Of a stretch of DNA of 64,000 bases, positions 11,481-23,171 are shown piece after piece. Source of the DNA: Cephalopachus bancanus (taxonomy: Eukaryota; Chordata; Mammalia; Primates; Tarsiidae); NCBI GenBank assembly GCA_027257055.1, contig JAPVLO010000003.1:7257501-7321500 (forward strand), written 5' to 3'. Position 1 is the first letter of the stretch. Each line of letters opens with the position of its first letter. A program made the translations under genes and the position numbers. The notes beneath the pieces were generated by a model that had not been told where the DNA came from, made no database searches, and worked only from the letters and a program-made list of their open reading frames with translations.

Positions 11481-12766
11481 GGGTATAACCTTGAGGGAGG
11501 TAAAAAAAAAAAAAACTCTGACTGCCCAGAGCATTCAGGCTATAGCAGGCATCCTGGCCCCAGGAAGCAAAAGGCAGGTCCAGGAATTCTTGGGAGCCAT
11601 AGGATACTGCCAACTGTGGATCCCTAAGTTTGCTGAACTTGCAAAACCCGTCTATGAAATAACCAAGGGACCAGAGGCTAATTTTAAATGGACACCAGAG
11701 GGGGACAAAGCTTTCCAAGCCATTAAAAATGCCCTGGTCTCAGCTCCGGCCCTGGCCTTGTCGGATATTAAAAAATCTTTCCACCTTTATGTGAATAAAA
11801 GATGAGCCATCACCCGGGGTGGTCCTAACCCAAAAGCTCAGCCCATGGAACAGGCCGGTCGCCTCCCTGTCAAAAAACTGGACCCAGTAGCCTCGGACTG
11901 GCCACCTTGCCTGTAGGTTATAGCAGCCATTGCCATGTTAGAAAAGGACTGAGACAAACTAACATTGGGGTAGAACCTGACTGTCATGGCCACACATGCA
12001 GTGGAGTCTTTACTCCGAGGGGCCCCTGACAAATGAATGTCGAACACCCGAATAACTCATTATTAAACACTGTTTTTAGATCAACCCCACGTCAAGTTCC
12101 AACATGCCCCCAGCATGAACCCCACAACTTTACTACCAGAAGAAAGTCCCATGGGGTTGCCACATTGTTGTTATGAAACAACTGAGTTCCAGAAACTGTG
12201 CTGGGACCTAACCGATGTTCTGAGAACAAACCCCAACCTAACGCTTTTCTCGGATGGCAGCAGTTTCATCCAGAATGGGGTAATGTATGCACGGCAGCAC
12301 TGGTCACTCTACAGGGAACTATTTGGGCTGAGCTTCTTCCACAGGGAACATCAGCCACCAAAACAGAACTGATCACCCTAACCGAGGCAAAGTTGTCAAC
12401 ATCTACACTGACAGCAGGTATGAGTTTGGAACTGCACACATTCATGGGACAATTTACAGGGAGCGGGGATTGCTCACCGCAGAGGGGAAAACTATAAAAA
12501 ATAAAAGAGAGGTCTTAGACCTCCTGGCAACAGTATGGGTCCCCAAACAAGTTGCCATCATTCATTGCCCGGGCCACCAAAAAAAAACCTCAAAAGAGGC
12601 AATAGGAAATAAAAAAGCAGATCAAGCAGCCAGAAAAGCTGCTTGCCGCAGAACTGCTTACCTGCTGGCACTGCCTCCTCTGGTTCTATGTGAGCCACCA
12701 AAATATACAGAAGAGAACCTTCTCACTGCACAAAAATTGCAGACAACCTCAAACCCAGATGGATGA
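11480..12766 (+). pseudogene. pol: RT connection and RNase H pseudogene of provirus A
   Basis: An open block at 11479-11805 covers the RT thumb/connection (VQEFLGAIGYCQLWIPKF). Stops at 11803, near 11,914 and near 11,950 cut the next part. RNase H begins around 12,230 with LFSDGSSF; the Asp codon at 12253 is the first catalytic residue. The following [11 protein letters not shown] segment, which should carry the catalytic Glu, is in a different frame, as is the C-terminal part at 12470-12766. An A-run of 13 near 11,503 and A7 near 12,581 are likely slippage points. Confidence 0.85.
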
Positions 12767-13860
12767 CTTCAACTTCAGGACAGCAGAACCTTCCTCCATC
12801 GAGTCCTAGAACAACAAATCCTAAGGCAGCTCCATGAAGGTACTCATTTGGGAAGGACAAAACTAACTGAATTTGTGAGAAAAGAATTCTATCTCTTTTA
12901 TCTGGACCAGCTCACCCAGGAGTTCATTCAAGGCTGCGTGTCATGCCAGCAGACTAATAATGCTAAGGTCAATGTATCCACCCAAGGGGTCCGAGATAGG
13001 GGACTAACCCCCTGGGAGACAGTGGGAAATAGACTTTACAGAAGTCAAACCTGGGCAATATGGATATAAATACCTATTGGTCTTGGTAGACACCTTCTCA
13101 GGATGGGTCAAGGCATTTCCTACAAAAACTAAAACTGCTTCTGTAACAGTAAAGAAACTCTTAAATGACATCATACCAAGATATGGTCTACCTATCTCAA
13201 TAGGCTCAGATAATGGCCCAGCATTTATTTCTAAACTTACTGAAAGTATTGCAAAAACTTTGGGGGTAAATTGAAACTTACATTGTGCTTATCATCCCCA
13301 GAGCTCGGGACAGGTAGAAAGAATGAATCGGATGCTTAAAGAGATCTTAACCAAATTAACCCTGGAGACCAGTGAAAGTTGGGTAACACTCCTTCCCTAT
13401 GCCCTCTTAAGGGCCAGGTGTTAGACCCCAGGAGTTAGACCCTACATCAAGGGTCTAACTCCCTTCGAAATTCTGTTTGGATGGCCACCACCATTACTTT
13501 CAAAAATTGGACTGGAAAAAGAACTAGAACTGTCTAACCATAATTTGCTTCAGTCACTGCAGGCTCTTCAAAGAGTTCAGTAAGCTGTCACTGAGACTGC
13601 AGGCAGCCTTTCAGAAACCGGTTCCAGAACATCCACACTCATTCCAGCCCAGTGACCAGGTCTGGATAAAACGGCACAAAGCTGAAGCTCTCACCCCAAG
13701 GTGGAAAGGGCCCCACATAGTAATCCTTACTACTCCTACGGCTGTCAAAGTCAGTGGTGTCCGCCCCTGGATTCATCATTCACAAGCAAAGGCAGCCACC
13801 ACTGTGCCCCCAGAAACATGGAAAGTCGTCAAACCAACTACTGGAGTAGATCTCTAAAGA
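12766..13860 (+). pseudogene. pol: Integrase pseudogene of provirus A
   Basis: Integrase inserts viral DNA into the host genome. The N-terminal HHCC zinc site is visible (HEGTHLG near 12,835 and CVSC near 12,937). The catalytic D,D35E triad survives in one frame: Asp at 13032-13034 (WEIDFTEV), Asp at 13209-13211 (SDNGPAF) and Glu at 13317-13319 (QVERMN). Spacings are 58 and 35 residues. TGA at 13272-13274 breaks that frame between the last two, in place of an expected Trp codon. More stops follow near 13,424 and the C-terminal domain is frame-shifted. Env starts close behind. Confidence 0.92.
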
Positions 13861-13889
13861 TAAGACTTTTGCAGGCCCCTGTACCTTAA

Positions 13890-15086
13890 TCAAATTCCTT
13901 GCATACTTTCCCCAGCTTGAGGCCTATTTGCCTAACCCGTGTAATCCCTATACTCCAGGGAACTATTCCTGGGAACTGAGAAATACCATCACCGGGACCG
14001 TAATTGCCACCTACAGAGGGAGTGGGCAGCCTGTCTTTAATTTTGACCTTTGTAAATTATGGCCAGGTCTAACCCTTGGGGGCACACACACTGATGAATG
14101 CGACACCCTAGCTTATGAAAAAGGACTTAGATCTGTTGGTTTTTATGCTTGCCTGGCATCGGGACCAGCCCATTGCCACAAAGCAGGACAATACCACTGT
14201 GCTGCATGGGGGTGCAAAACTATTGCTCCTCGGAAAAGCCAAGACCCCTACATAAACCTATGTAGGAAAAAGCCTGCTTCCCAAAGCAGCCAAATACAAA
14301 CATGCGACCCACTTAAACTCACTATAATACTTTGGGATGCTCTCAGTATCCGCCAGGTATGGGAAACGGGTAAAACATAGGGGCTCAGAATGTATGCTGA
14401 AAAGCCCAATCCTGGCATGCTGTTTACTATTCAAAGGCAGGCCATCCCCCACATCCTAAATACTATGGGCCCCAACAGCAACTTGATTCTCTAAAAGCCT
14501 GAACCTTCTGAACGTCACCCAATCCAACCACCCCAGGCATCTGGTTCTACCTACCCAACAATTTTGGGGGCAGGTCGCGCTCCCCTACTCACCGCATTAG
14601 CGCCCTGAAATGAAAATCATTTCCTCCCTATGCTATCTGCTGTTTACCGGTTTGCAAATGCCACTCTTCCTGAAGTAATGATAGTCTGCTGGCTATGCCT
14701 AGACCCTTGACCCCCTTATTACGTAGGAATTGCAGTGAACTCTGCAATAGGCAACACTGAAAAGCATGTACGCGTTCTTAACCTTGCTACAGCTCAGTGT
14801 CTAGGACTATGTCCCAGAACTCTGGGAGATCTTCAAGGACGTGGATCTTGCCTTTATTCTCCCTCTTATAATATAAGTAAATCTCCCTACCAAATGTCGT
14901 GTGATACCGCCTCTGTAATAAGTGTCCCCAATCCAAAAACCTCTAAAGACCTCCACATGACTGTTGCACCCCCCACCACCTGGTTTGTTTTTACGCAAGG
15001 TATAACACCCTGTATTGCTTTAGAATACTTCAGGGACACTACAGAAATCTGCGTCTTAGTGCATATACTACCCCAGGTATATATCT
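13890..15086 (+). pseudogene. env: env surface-subunit pseudogene of provirus A
   Basis: Reads in one frame (13928-14380 and 14735-15175) with intervening stops, including TAG at 14378 and TGA at 14708. NYSWE and TGTV segments near the start resemble gamma-type surface glycoproteins. A CWLC motif at 14687-14698 is the CXXC isomerase motif that bonds surface to transmembrane subunit in gammaretroviral envelopes. No clear start ATG with signal peptide was found, so the N-terminus is lost or obscured. The frame then gives way to that of the transmembrane part between about 15,087 and 15,170. Confidence 0.85.
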
Positions 15087-15716
15087 ATGAAGAAACAGAG
15101 GGACGAGAACACCTTGGACTCTCAGGCCTTGGGCGATCCAAGCTGGTCCCCCATATTAGTGCCCCTCCTCATTAGCCTAGGAATTGCAGGGTCCACAGCA
15201 ATAAGTACTGCTTCTCTGGTTATTGGGGAACAAAACCTCAAACAGCTAAGTAAACATGTTGATAGGAACCTAGGACTCCTGGAGTCAAGCATATCCTGCC
15301 TAGAACAGCAAGTCAATTCCTTAACTGAGGTTGTGCTCCAAAACAGAAGGAAACTTGATCTCTTCATGAAGCACGGAGGGATATGCATGGCCCTGGGAGA
15401 AACGTGCTGTTTCTATGCAAACCAATCTGGGGTCATCCGAGACACTCTTGCCCTAGTAAGAAAGAATCTAAAACAAAGAGAGTTGCAAAAACAAGACTTG
15501 GGAAAATGGTATCAGTCCCTCTTCTCTTGGTTCCCCTGGCTCACCACCCTGATCTCGGCAGTGGTGTGGCCTCTCCTCCTGCTCCTAATAGGCATAATAG
15601 TAGGGCCTTGCTTAATTAAAAGCCTCCTTGATTATGTTAAAAATAGTGTGTCATCGGTAAAATTAATGGTTCTCAGAAATCAATATAATCCCCTATATGA
15701 AGAGTCAATGATTTGA
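15087..15716 (+). CDS. env: env transmembrane-subunit ORF of provirus A, 209 codons, uninterrupted
   Basis: The only open retroviral domain of the provirus. In order it shows a hydrophobic fusion-peptide-like segment (about residues 21-45), a leucine-rich heptad region (about 50-88), an immunosuppressive-domain-like stretch starting LQNRRKLDLF, a CX6CC motif at 15384-15410, an N-glycosylation site (NQS), a membrane anchor (about residues 145-178) and a cytoplasmic tail ending at TGA 15714-15716. The ATG at 15087 is simply the first in the open frame; natively this domain would be cleaved from a longer Env. The surface part upstream is in a different frame and broken. Whether it is expressed or kept by selection cannot be told from one sequence; a chance survivor is the default view. 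Confidence 0.8.
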   Translation: MKKQRDENTLDSQALGDPSWSPILVPLLISLGIAGSTAISTASLVIGEQNLKQLSKHVDRNLGLLESSISCLEQQVNSLTEVVLQNRRKLDLFMKHGGICMALGETCCFYANQSGVIRDTLALVRKNLKQRELQKQDLGKWYQSLFSWFPWLTTLISAVVWPLLLLLIGIIVGPCLIKSLLDYVKNSVSSVKLMVLRNQYNPLYEESMI

Positions 15717-15730
15717 CTCCAGGAACAACT

Positions 15731-15742
15731 AAAAGGGGGGAA
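15731..15742 (+). promoter_or_regulatory. Polypurine tract of provirus A
   Basis: aaaaggggggaa lies directly before the TG of the 3' LTR, the position of the plus-strand primer. Confidence 0.88.
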
Positions 15743-16163
15743 TGTGAAAGGGGGCTTAAAAATACATCTGCAATGACAAAAATTAGGCTAAGCATAAACT
15801 CAGCCTTTGCACAGTTAAACATGTACTCAGCCTTGCACAGTTAAAAGTTCCCTTCCTGGAAACTGGCAACAGCACCTGCTGGTTAGGTTAAACTGTTTAA
15901 CAGCTTTTTTTTTCACTTCTGTGAACCCTGCTAGCATTGCTTGAAAGGTACCTAGGCCTCCAGGATGTTGCAGTTTGGCCCAATGTGATTTCCCCTCATT
16001 TAAGCAAGCCCCTATAGCTAATGGGCACCACTTGCTGTGGGACTGTTATGTTCAGCAGGCAAGTGGCTGCCGGCCTGGTTCTTTGCTAATAAAAACCTCT
16101 CCTTTTTATAACTTGTACTTTTGGTGTTGGTGTCTGTGAATTAAGCACTCAGTCCCTATTTCA
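15743..16163 (+). repeat. 3' LTR of provirus A (421 bp)
   Basis: Runs tgtgaaag to ccctatttca. Compared with the 5' LTR it contains about 57 extra bases near 16,016-16,082 (gggcaccacttgctg...ggcctggttc) before the aataaa signal, and lacks a short block near 15,981. Substitutions elsewhere are scattered. Confidence 0.95.
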
Positions 16164-16167
16164 ACAC

Positions 16168-17614
16168 TATATTCATAGTAATAAGAATAAGCAAAAGTTC
16201 ATAGTAGTGAGAAAAGACAAAAGCTGAGAAAAAATATATTACTTAACTTGATCAAGGTCATAAAAGTAGTTTGTGCGTGGTGACTGTTTGAATCTAGAGT
16301 TAATTTCTGAACCTGGGCACTTTTCCCAGAATCACTGATTTTCTCCTTTTCAATCTCCTTGTGTAATGTTACTCAGGCTGGATTTTTACTCTGTGTACTG
16401 AAAATCTTTTTCCAACATAATATGTTTATATCCTGCCCCAGACATTTGTGATGCTTCTTTCCTGTCATTATCATTTTCAAGACTTCCTGAATACTTAATT
16501 TGAGAGTTTATACCTCTCAAACACATGGGACAATGCCAAAGCAACAATTTGTCTCCAAACAAGTTTGCAATAATACATTTTAGCCCAAGAAGCACTGCCA
16601 TCTAAGAATTTTCCCAGCCTTCTAGGAGCACAGGTGTAGCATTTCTTTAGGATTATTTACAAAAGTTATGTAATCTCATAAAAATCCATATTCAGATGCA
16701 AAATTATTTGCCTGCACAGCTGCCTCAAATTCCAAGCTGACTAATCAACTAAGGATTGTGTAAAGGCCTCAGAAGAATACTTGTTCTCGTTCAGGTATGG
16801 GAACTTTTCAAAATGCAGGAATGTTGCAACATTCAGAGTTTCCTTAAGACAGTTATATTCTGTTGTTAATTAAAGAGGAATGTTGTTGATTATTCTCTCA
16901 CAACTCCACAGGTATAAGGCATGTGCCAAGAATGAATGAGGAAGATTAGCTCTCCTGTCACTGGATACTGTTGCTGAACATTTTCAAGGATGTAAACACT
17001 ATTTTTAACAATGTTGGCATAGAAATCCTTTGCCCACATAACTAATACTTTGTTTTTCCAAGGATCTTCTCAAACATTAAAATATAATTGTTCTGGATTC
17101 TATTTTTGTCCCTGGAACATTTTATAGTATTTCTTTTTACTTTCTATTCATGTATTTATTGAATAAAAAGTGAACAACTGTTATGAACCATTCATGATAA
17201 TGGATAATGAAAAGACAAGTTCCTGCACTTAAACTCATTGTAATTTTGGTAATGGGGGACATTTTCAAACTATTCAGAATTATTATAGAATGGCAAATGA
17301 TACAGCTTGGCAATCTCTGCTATGTTCAATTCAGTTAATACTTAATAGTTTCTTTTTGGTTTTCATATCCAACTCATGGACAATTTTCTCTGTCATATTT
17401 TCAGAAACCATATTTGTTTCTCAATAGCTTCTGTATTCTTGATCCTCCTCATCTAACATTTACATTATTTTAAGAATCTCCTTAATGTCTTCATCCCATT
17501 GATTTCCCCCTACCTAAATCTATCCTTAGGAAGTTTCTACCAAGAAAATATCTTCAATTGTTTAATTGTGGAGCTTCTCTAGTGTATACAAATGAGTCAT
17601 ACTCCTTCATCCCA
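16168..17614. other. Unassigned DNA with weak minus-strand coding look
   Basis: A minus-strand open frame of 71 codons (16386-16601) and further short minus-strand open stretches up to about 17,090 could be a decayed gene copy or chance. No motif recognised. The rest is AT-rich. Confidence 0.3.
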
Positions 17615-17700
17615 TCACACATTTAACAAACTTTTATTGAGCATCTAGATTGTGCAAAGAATTATGCTATGTAAGACAGTCCCAAAGATAAATCATATGC
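17615..17700 (+). repeat. Old L2/MIR-like fragment
   Basis: The phrase acaaacttttattgagcatc, then a block like tgtgcaaagaattatgct, is a worn version of a mammal-wide LINE2/MIR phrase. Confidence 0.4.
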
Positions 17701-17945
17701 CTAAACATGTCTCACTATAGCTGACTTGTAATACAGCACACCATAGCTTTGATAAATAAGTTGACACAATTTGCAAATGCATAAAATTTTTTTTGCTTTT
17801 GAAAATTAAAATATGATTCTTGCAACATCAATCAACAGATACAGTTTCTCTTATATTCCAACTCACATTTAGAAGTAACTAATTTCTCTTTATTAGCACA
17901 AAATATTGCTTAACTTTAGTATGGCTTCAGTATGGCAGATACATT

Positions 17946-18059
17946 CTAAACATATATGATGAAGCTCCTAAGCACATACTAAACATACTAAATATATACA
18001 CATACTAAGCATATATATATATATATACTAAACATATATGATGAAGCTCCTAAGCACAT
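17946..18059 (+). repeat. Local 32-bp duplication around an AT run
   Basis: The 32 bp at 17946-17977 recur at 18028-18059 with no mismatch seen. Between them is an AT-rich spacer with an (at)n run. Confidence 0.85.
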
Positions 18060-21000
18060 GTAATAAACTTCTGTGCAAAAAGAGCTTTACCTAAAAATTA
18101 AAAAAAAACATATTCATAATATGTTTTATCTTATGATTTAAGTAATCATCCTACCAACAAAAATAAATTGTTTAACATGAAAATATACATGTTAGGGATA
18201 TTTTATGTATTAATATCAATTTGGCATTATGCCATAGAATGAAGAATTTAAATTACAGAAGATTATTTAAAAAACAGTTCCACACATTCACAGAAACTTG
18301 TAATAATATTTCATATTACTTAATTGTTCAAGAAAAGAAAAGTTTGGCAATTTCTATTAAGTTGAAGAAGCAAATTACCTTAACATGCATCATAGTCACC
18401 AGTTATATACATAAGTACATAATCACACATTCTGTTTTAACATTAGATTAGGGACATTTTGCTGTGGTTAGTCAACAGCAGAAAATGAGAGGGTTACTCT
18501 AATGTCAATAATATGCCAAGATTGGAGAACAGGATTAAAAAATAATTCCAAGGTTTCAGCACTAATATTAAGGTTGTAGTCTGATCTGAAAAGCAATAGA
18601 AGAACCAGGCCTTTAGTGTTAGAGATGATTCTCATAGGCTAAACATTATCTCATACACTCGGTCTCTTCAGAATATCTTTTCTGTTTATTAGTTCCTAAA
18701 AAGCCGGTTGTGGCACTAAAAATATGGGAACGATAGCTAAACCCATTCCTGAGCTAGCCTGAGGATGTCAATAAATTTCCAGTCTCTTGGTTGTTCTCTA
18801 TTTCATATTTTTCAAATTCTTCTCTGAACTCAGTTTTTTTAAATCTATTATGGTTATAATATTGGGAATTTTTGAGAGGTGGGAGTGGGTGAAAACTCCT
18901 TGAAGAAAAAAAAAATCATTAAATATTACAAAATAGACCACAATCTCTTGGTAACTTAAGGTTCTGTAAACTTAGTGTGTTTTGATAATCACTTTCATTC
19001 TACAGATTTAAGAATTCAAAATTCATTATTATAACATGGTCAATATCCAGCCCTAAACCATGTACATTGTGTCAGTAGTTATATTCATCAAAAAAGACTT
19101 TATTGTTTTAAAGGAGGAAGTAGGTTAGAAGGAAATAATTTCTGAGTGTCTTTCTATTTGGCAGCATGCAAGTTTTTGTTCGTTTGTTTTTATACTATTT
19201 CCATATTTATATGACCACGGACTTTAACAGTTGTGGATTGGCTTTCTTTGGGCATATCAGTAGTTCAATAGTACAATGACAGGGAGAGGGCAAGCTAATG
19301 TTGACATTTCTTAGAGTAGACTAGTGTAGGTATCATTTCAATAACAATTAGTTTTCTTTTCTGACATGTTTACTGGCTTACTAGTAACTGGCCATATGTA
19401 AGTTCTCTATTGCAAATACAAATATTTTTAACTCGGGAGAATATTCCTTGAATTTGTGCAAGTTCAATGAGTAGGATTCCAGGAATTATTCATTTAGTAC
19501 TCCCTATCCCACCGCAAAACTTACTTCAAAATCTATGATATCTGAATACCTTGTAACTTTTGAAAAATATTTAAAATTCTAAATCAGGGTAAAAAACACA
19601 CAATTAGAGCTGATTCTACCCACTCGACCTCAAATATAAGATCAACAGCAGAGAAAAATAAATCTGACTTAAAACTTACTAGATACTTTCAAAGGATCTT
19701 TGTTCACCAACCAGAACCATAAGTTTCATAAGTCTAAGCAATTCATTTGATAAAAAAATTGTAAAACTTCAAAACCAGTAATCCATATTTCTCCATGATT
19801 TTTGCAGAATTCTTATTATTTATTATTTCTGTATGTGAACAAACTATGTTAATATTTTATTTGATGTTGAAGAAGATAGAATTCCATATAATTAGTATTA
19901 ATTCAGCAGTATGCAATAGAATGCAAGATTTAAATTACAGAATGCAGAATTTAAATTAAATTTGTGATGCAATTTATTTCTTAAATTTCAATAATTATCT
20001 TTTGGATATTGCAAACATAACTTTGTTATGACCTCAGTTCAAACTTGGCAACCTGAGGAATTTTAGTATAGTAGTCAGCAGAGAAAAATACACTCATAAG
20101 GATTCCTTCAGAAATGTTGAGTGAACAGGGAAAGCCCAGCACTGAATCCCAGGATCTTGGTGCAGCACTGGAAATGTGAAGACCCATTCTCTGGAGATGC
20201 TGTTGAGGGACTCATTTCCTTCTGGTGGAGGTCCAGGTCATGGACCCTTTGAGACCTTTAGAGGCCCCTGGCCTGCTTGGCCCAGGTCTGCCCAGAGCTG
20301 TATTACTTGGCAATGCTTCCCAAAGTAGGTGGTAAATTCCAATTAAGTCAAAATATCAGCATAAGACTGATAGTAGGTAATGGTATATATATACATAAGA
20401 AGTGTGCATCCCTTAAACAATCAGCCCTTTATGTCTTGAAAATCTTCTTCTAAGCTAACTACATATAAGAATTTTCTAAGTTCAATTACAGATATACAAA
20501 ATAAATAAATGACTTGCATAGATAACAGGGTCTTCTAGAATACTTGGGAAGTAACTACTTTGCAATATTTATTTTTTGCATATTTTTTTCTGCCTGTTTT
20601 AAACTTGATACTGTTTATTAGTTACTTAGTTTCTCCCTCATTTGAAGACATATATTTGCAATGTTTACTCATAAAACTTAATAGTGATTTGTTTTTAATT
20701 ATTGTATGAAAAAAATCCAAAAATATACAAACTCATAAAATTACTTTATAGACAAGATTTTGACAAGAAATCAGTCTTACCTCTCGGTTCATTCATAAAT
20801 CACTAACTCTCAATCCTACTCCATTCCTTGATTAAAAATTTAGCCATCTTAGCAAATCAAGTCTCCAATTGGGAAGTTTCTGAGCAGGAACTCATTTTAG
20901 TCCATGCCAGACATTTTCCACATTCAGAAAACTCTAATAGTAGGACATATTACAAATAATGAAATGAAAGCCTAATGATGATTTTTATCAATAATTTATA

Positions 21001-21698
21001 GTAGACCTCTATACAAAATGTATTTAAAGCAATTTAGAATACCATATGCATATATAGGGTTAAAATTGACTAAAGCCATAAAACTGTCACAAATAAATAA
21101 ATATAATACATTTCTATGTGCCAACTCATGCCCTGCACAGAACTCTGTATTTGTGTTCTGATATATCCCATATACTGATCATGAAAATGTTCATTATCAT
21201 CAAAAAGGATGATCAAAAGAGATATATAGCTATTTGCATCACTGAATCATGCCGTGAGAGAAACTGTAATGCAACAGGCAGGGACCATAAAGTCAGAATG
21301 TAATGAGATATTAAAGACTTCTAATAATAGGATGTAAAATGACATTGTAAGATCTATGGTCTGTTAGAAGCACTGGAAAGGAAGGCAGAAATCAGCAACG
21401 TCTTTGCTTAATTTTGAAACAAAGAGATTAGTAAAAAAGACTTTAAAGATGTGTTTGTATATATTTTGTTAGTAGAAGATCACATCAACATTTCATCTGG
21501 AATTCATTTGGAATTGCAGGAGCAAAACACAAATAGCCATTTAATAATATTTGATAACATGTGTGCATGCATAAATGGATACATATAGATGTTATATACA
21601 TAATATATATTTGCAAATATGTATAGATATTATTTTCCTAATATACCAATTGATTTTGGAGTAGTTCTTAGTGGTTTAGTAGTATCTACACATACATT

Positions 21699-21700
<2 letters not shown>
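18060..21700. other. Long AT-rich stretch, mostly unassigned
   Basis: No gene is seen. A GC-richer island of about 230 bp at 20,105-20,335 stands out. A motif near 18,235-18,260 recurs loosely at about 19,915-19,945 (agaatg-agatttaaattacaga). Confidence 0.4.

Positions 21701-21737
<37 letters not shown>
21701..21737 (+). repeat. (CA)n microsatellite
   Basis: An uninterrupted run of about 18 CA units. Confidence 0.97.
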
Positions 21738-21739
<2 letters not shown>

Positions 21740-22025
21740 AGGAATAACAACAAATCAATATACCTAGAATAAAAATAGCTTGGTTTAAGTTCTAGCTTCA
21801 ATTATTCACTAATTATAATATCCTGGTAAAGTTATTTATTTTCTCAAATGACAAATAATAAATATATTTTTACTCAATTAAAGTGTAAGCTACTTATATC
21901 TTGTTATACAGTTCATTTTGAATACTTGAAGCTTAAAGGCCCTTAGTCATTTTAAAAAATAATTTCCTTTCTACCAGTTACCCAGGTAGATCAAGAAAAT
22001 CATCAAAAGCAGGTATTTTTCTTTT

Positions 22026-22310
22026 TCTTTTTTTTTTTGAGTTGGAGTCTCACTCTGTCGCCCAGACTGGAGTACAGTGGTCGCTCCCGGCCACCGCAGC
22101 CTCAACCTGCTGGGCTCCGGCGAGCCTTCCGCCTCAGCCTTCCAAATAGCGGAATTACAGGCATGCGCTACCACGCCCAGCTGATTTTTTGATTTATTGT
22201 AGAGATGAGGTCTTGCTGCCCAGGCGGGTCCCGAACCCGCGGGCTCAGGCAATCCACTCACCTCAGCCTCCCAAAGGCGTGGGATTACAGGCTGAGCCAC
22301 CGAGTCTGGC
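22026..22310 (-). mobile_element. Alu SINE (lineage-specific subfamily), copy 3
   Basis: Full reverse-oriented copy with the family's caataaatcaaaaaatcag linker. Flanked by the target duplication tatttttctttt at 22014-22025 and 22311-22322. Confidence 0.95.
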
Positions 22311-22322
22311 TATTTTTCTTTT

Positions 22323-23165
22323 TTAACATGTATCTTTATGACTTTTGTTTCTATTACATCAAAAAGTATTTAAGGCAGTTTATGAAATTGAAATATGGCA
22401 AGATAAAATAATTTTTAAATCAGTAAGGAAACTGAGACAAGAATGTGGTATAAACAGAATAATTAGATGAATTCCGTAGTAAATTTGGAAAGTAAAATAC
22501 TATGAGATCATATGTACTTGGTATAATTTATTCAATATTTGTCCCCAAGATTTCTAGAAGTCACATGGGAAAAATGAATATTTCAGTGATCATAATGTCG
22601 ATTATAAGTCATTCAAAACTGTAGCAGTTATCCTCTTTGCAGACGCCAGATAGAAATTTCTTTCTCAGGTTGCAATATAAAGACGTAATACTCATTACAT
22701 AATAAAAAGGGTAATTTTTAAAATTTTAAATATAGTGACACTGTATATTATATTGCTAATAAATGAATTTGTCACATGCACATAAGGCTAAGCAAATCAT
22801 TTTATAATTTTTCACAAAGGTTAATATGATGTGATTAAGGTATCTCTCTGAAGAACTACCACTGTTCATTCATAGATGCTAAAGCAATGACCCTTAAGTT
22901 CTTTTTGACAGTGATCAAAAGTGAGAAATACATTTTACATCATGATCCAGTAAAAGCATGCATGGATGTATATTCACACCTAACATACATTAAGAAACAA
23001 TGATTATGCTTATAATATTTACTAATATGTTCTATTTTACTTAAGACATGGTATCTGCAACAAGTTAAATTGATTTCATGACCTACTACATGATTTCATG
23101 CATATATAAAAATAAGCAAGATAAAAGACTCTATAACTAGAATCTTTTCAACTGACCTATTGAAA
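22323..23165. other. AT-rich DNA, nothing recognised
   Basis: No gene or repeat family supported on either strand. Confidence 0.45.
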
Positions 23166-23171
23166 TGCCAT

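Larger units (their letters stand above)
8035..16163 (+). mobile_element. Provirus A: full-length class I (gamma-like) ERV
   Basis: Two LTRs enclose gag, pro, pol and env in retroviral order. Integration is shown by a 4-bp duplication ACAC at 8031-8034 and 16164-16167, typical of class I elements. The primer site fits tRNA-Pro, and a polypurine tract precedes the 3' LTR. MG-start matrix, a PPPY late motif, a D,D35E integrase and an env with CWLC and CX6CC all indicate gammaretroviral affinity. Frameshifts and stops break gag, pro, pol and the surface part of env, so it cannot be autonomous. Only the env transmembrane part remains open. Confidence 0.96.

Noticed and set aside
13089..13091. Asp of VDTFSGW (and the matching Asn of VNTYSG in provirus B) as the first integrase catalytic residue
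   Set aside because: Spacing to SDNGPAF is too short. The Asp of WEIDFT at 13032 (33675 in provirus B) fits the family, so the VNTYSG change does not affect the triad.
21971..22411. Frames of 109 and 68 codons
   Set aside because: Translated Alu copy 3.
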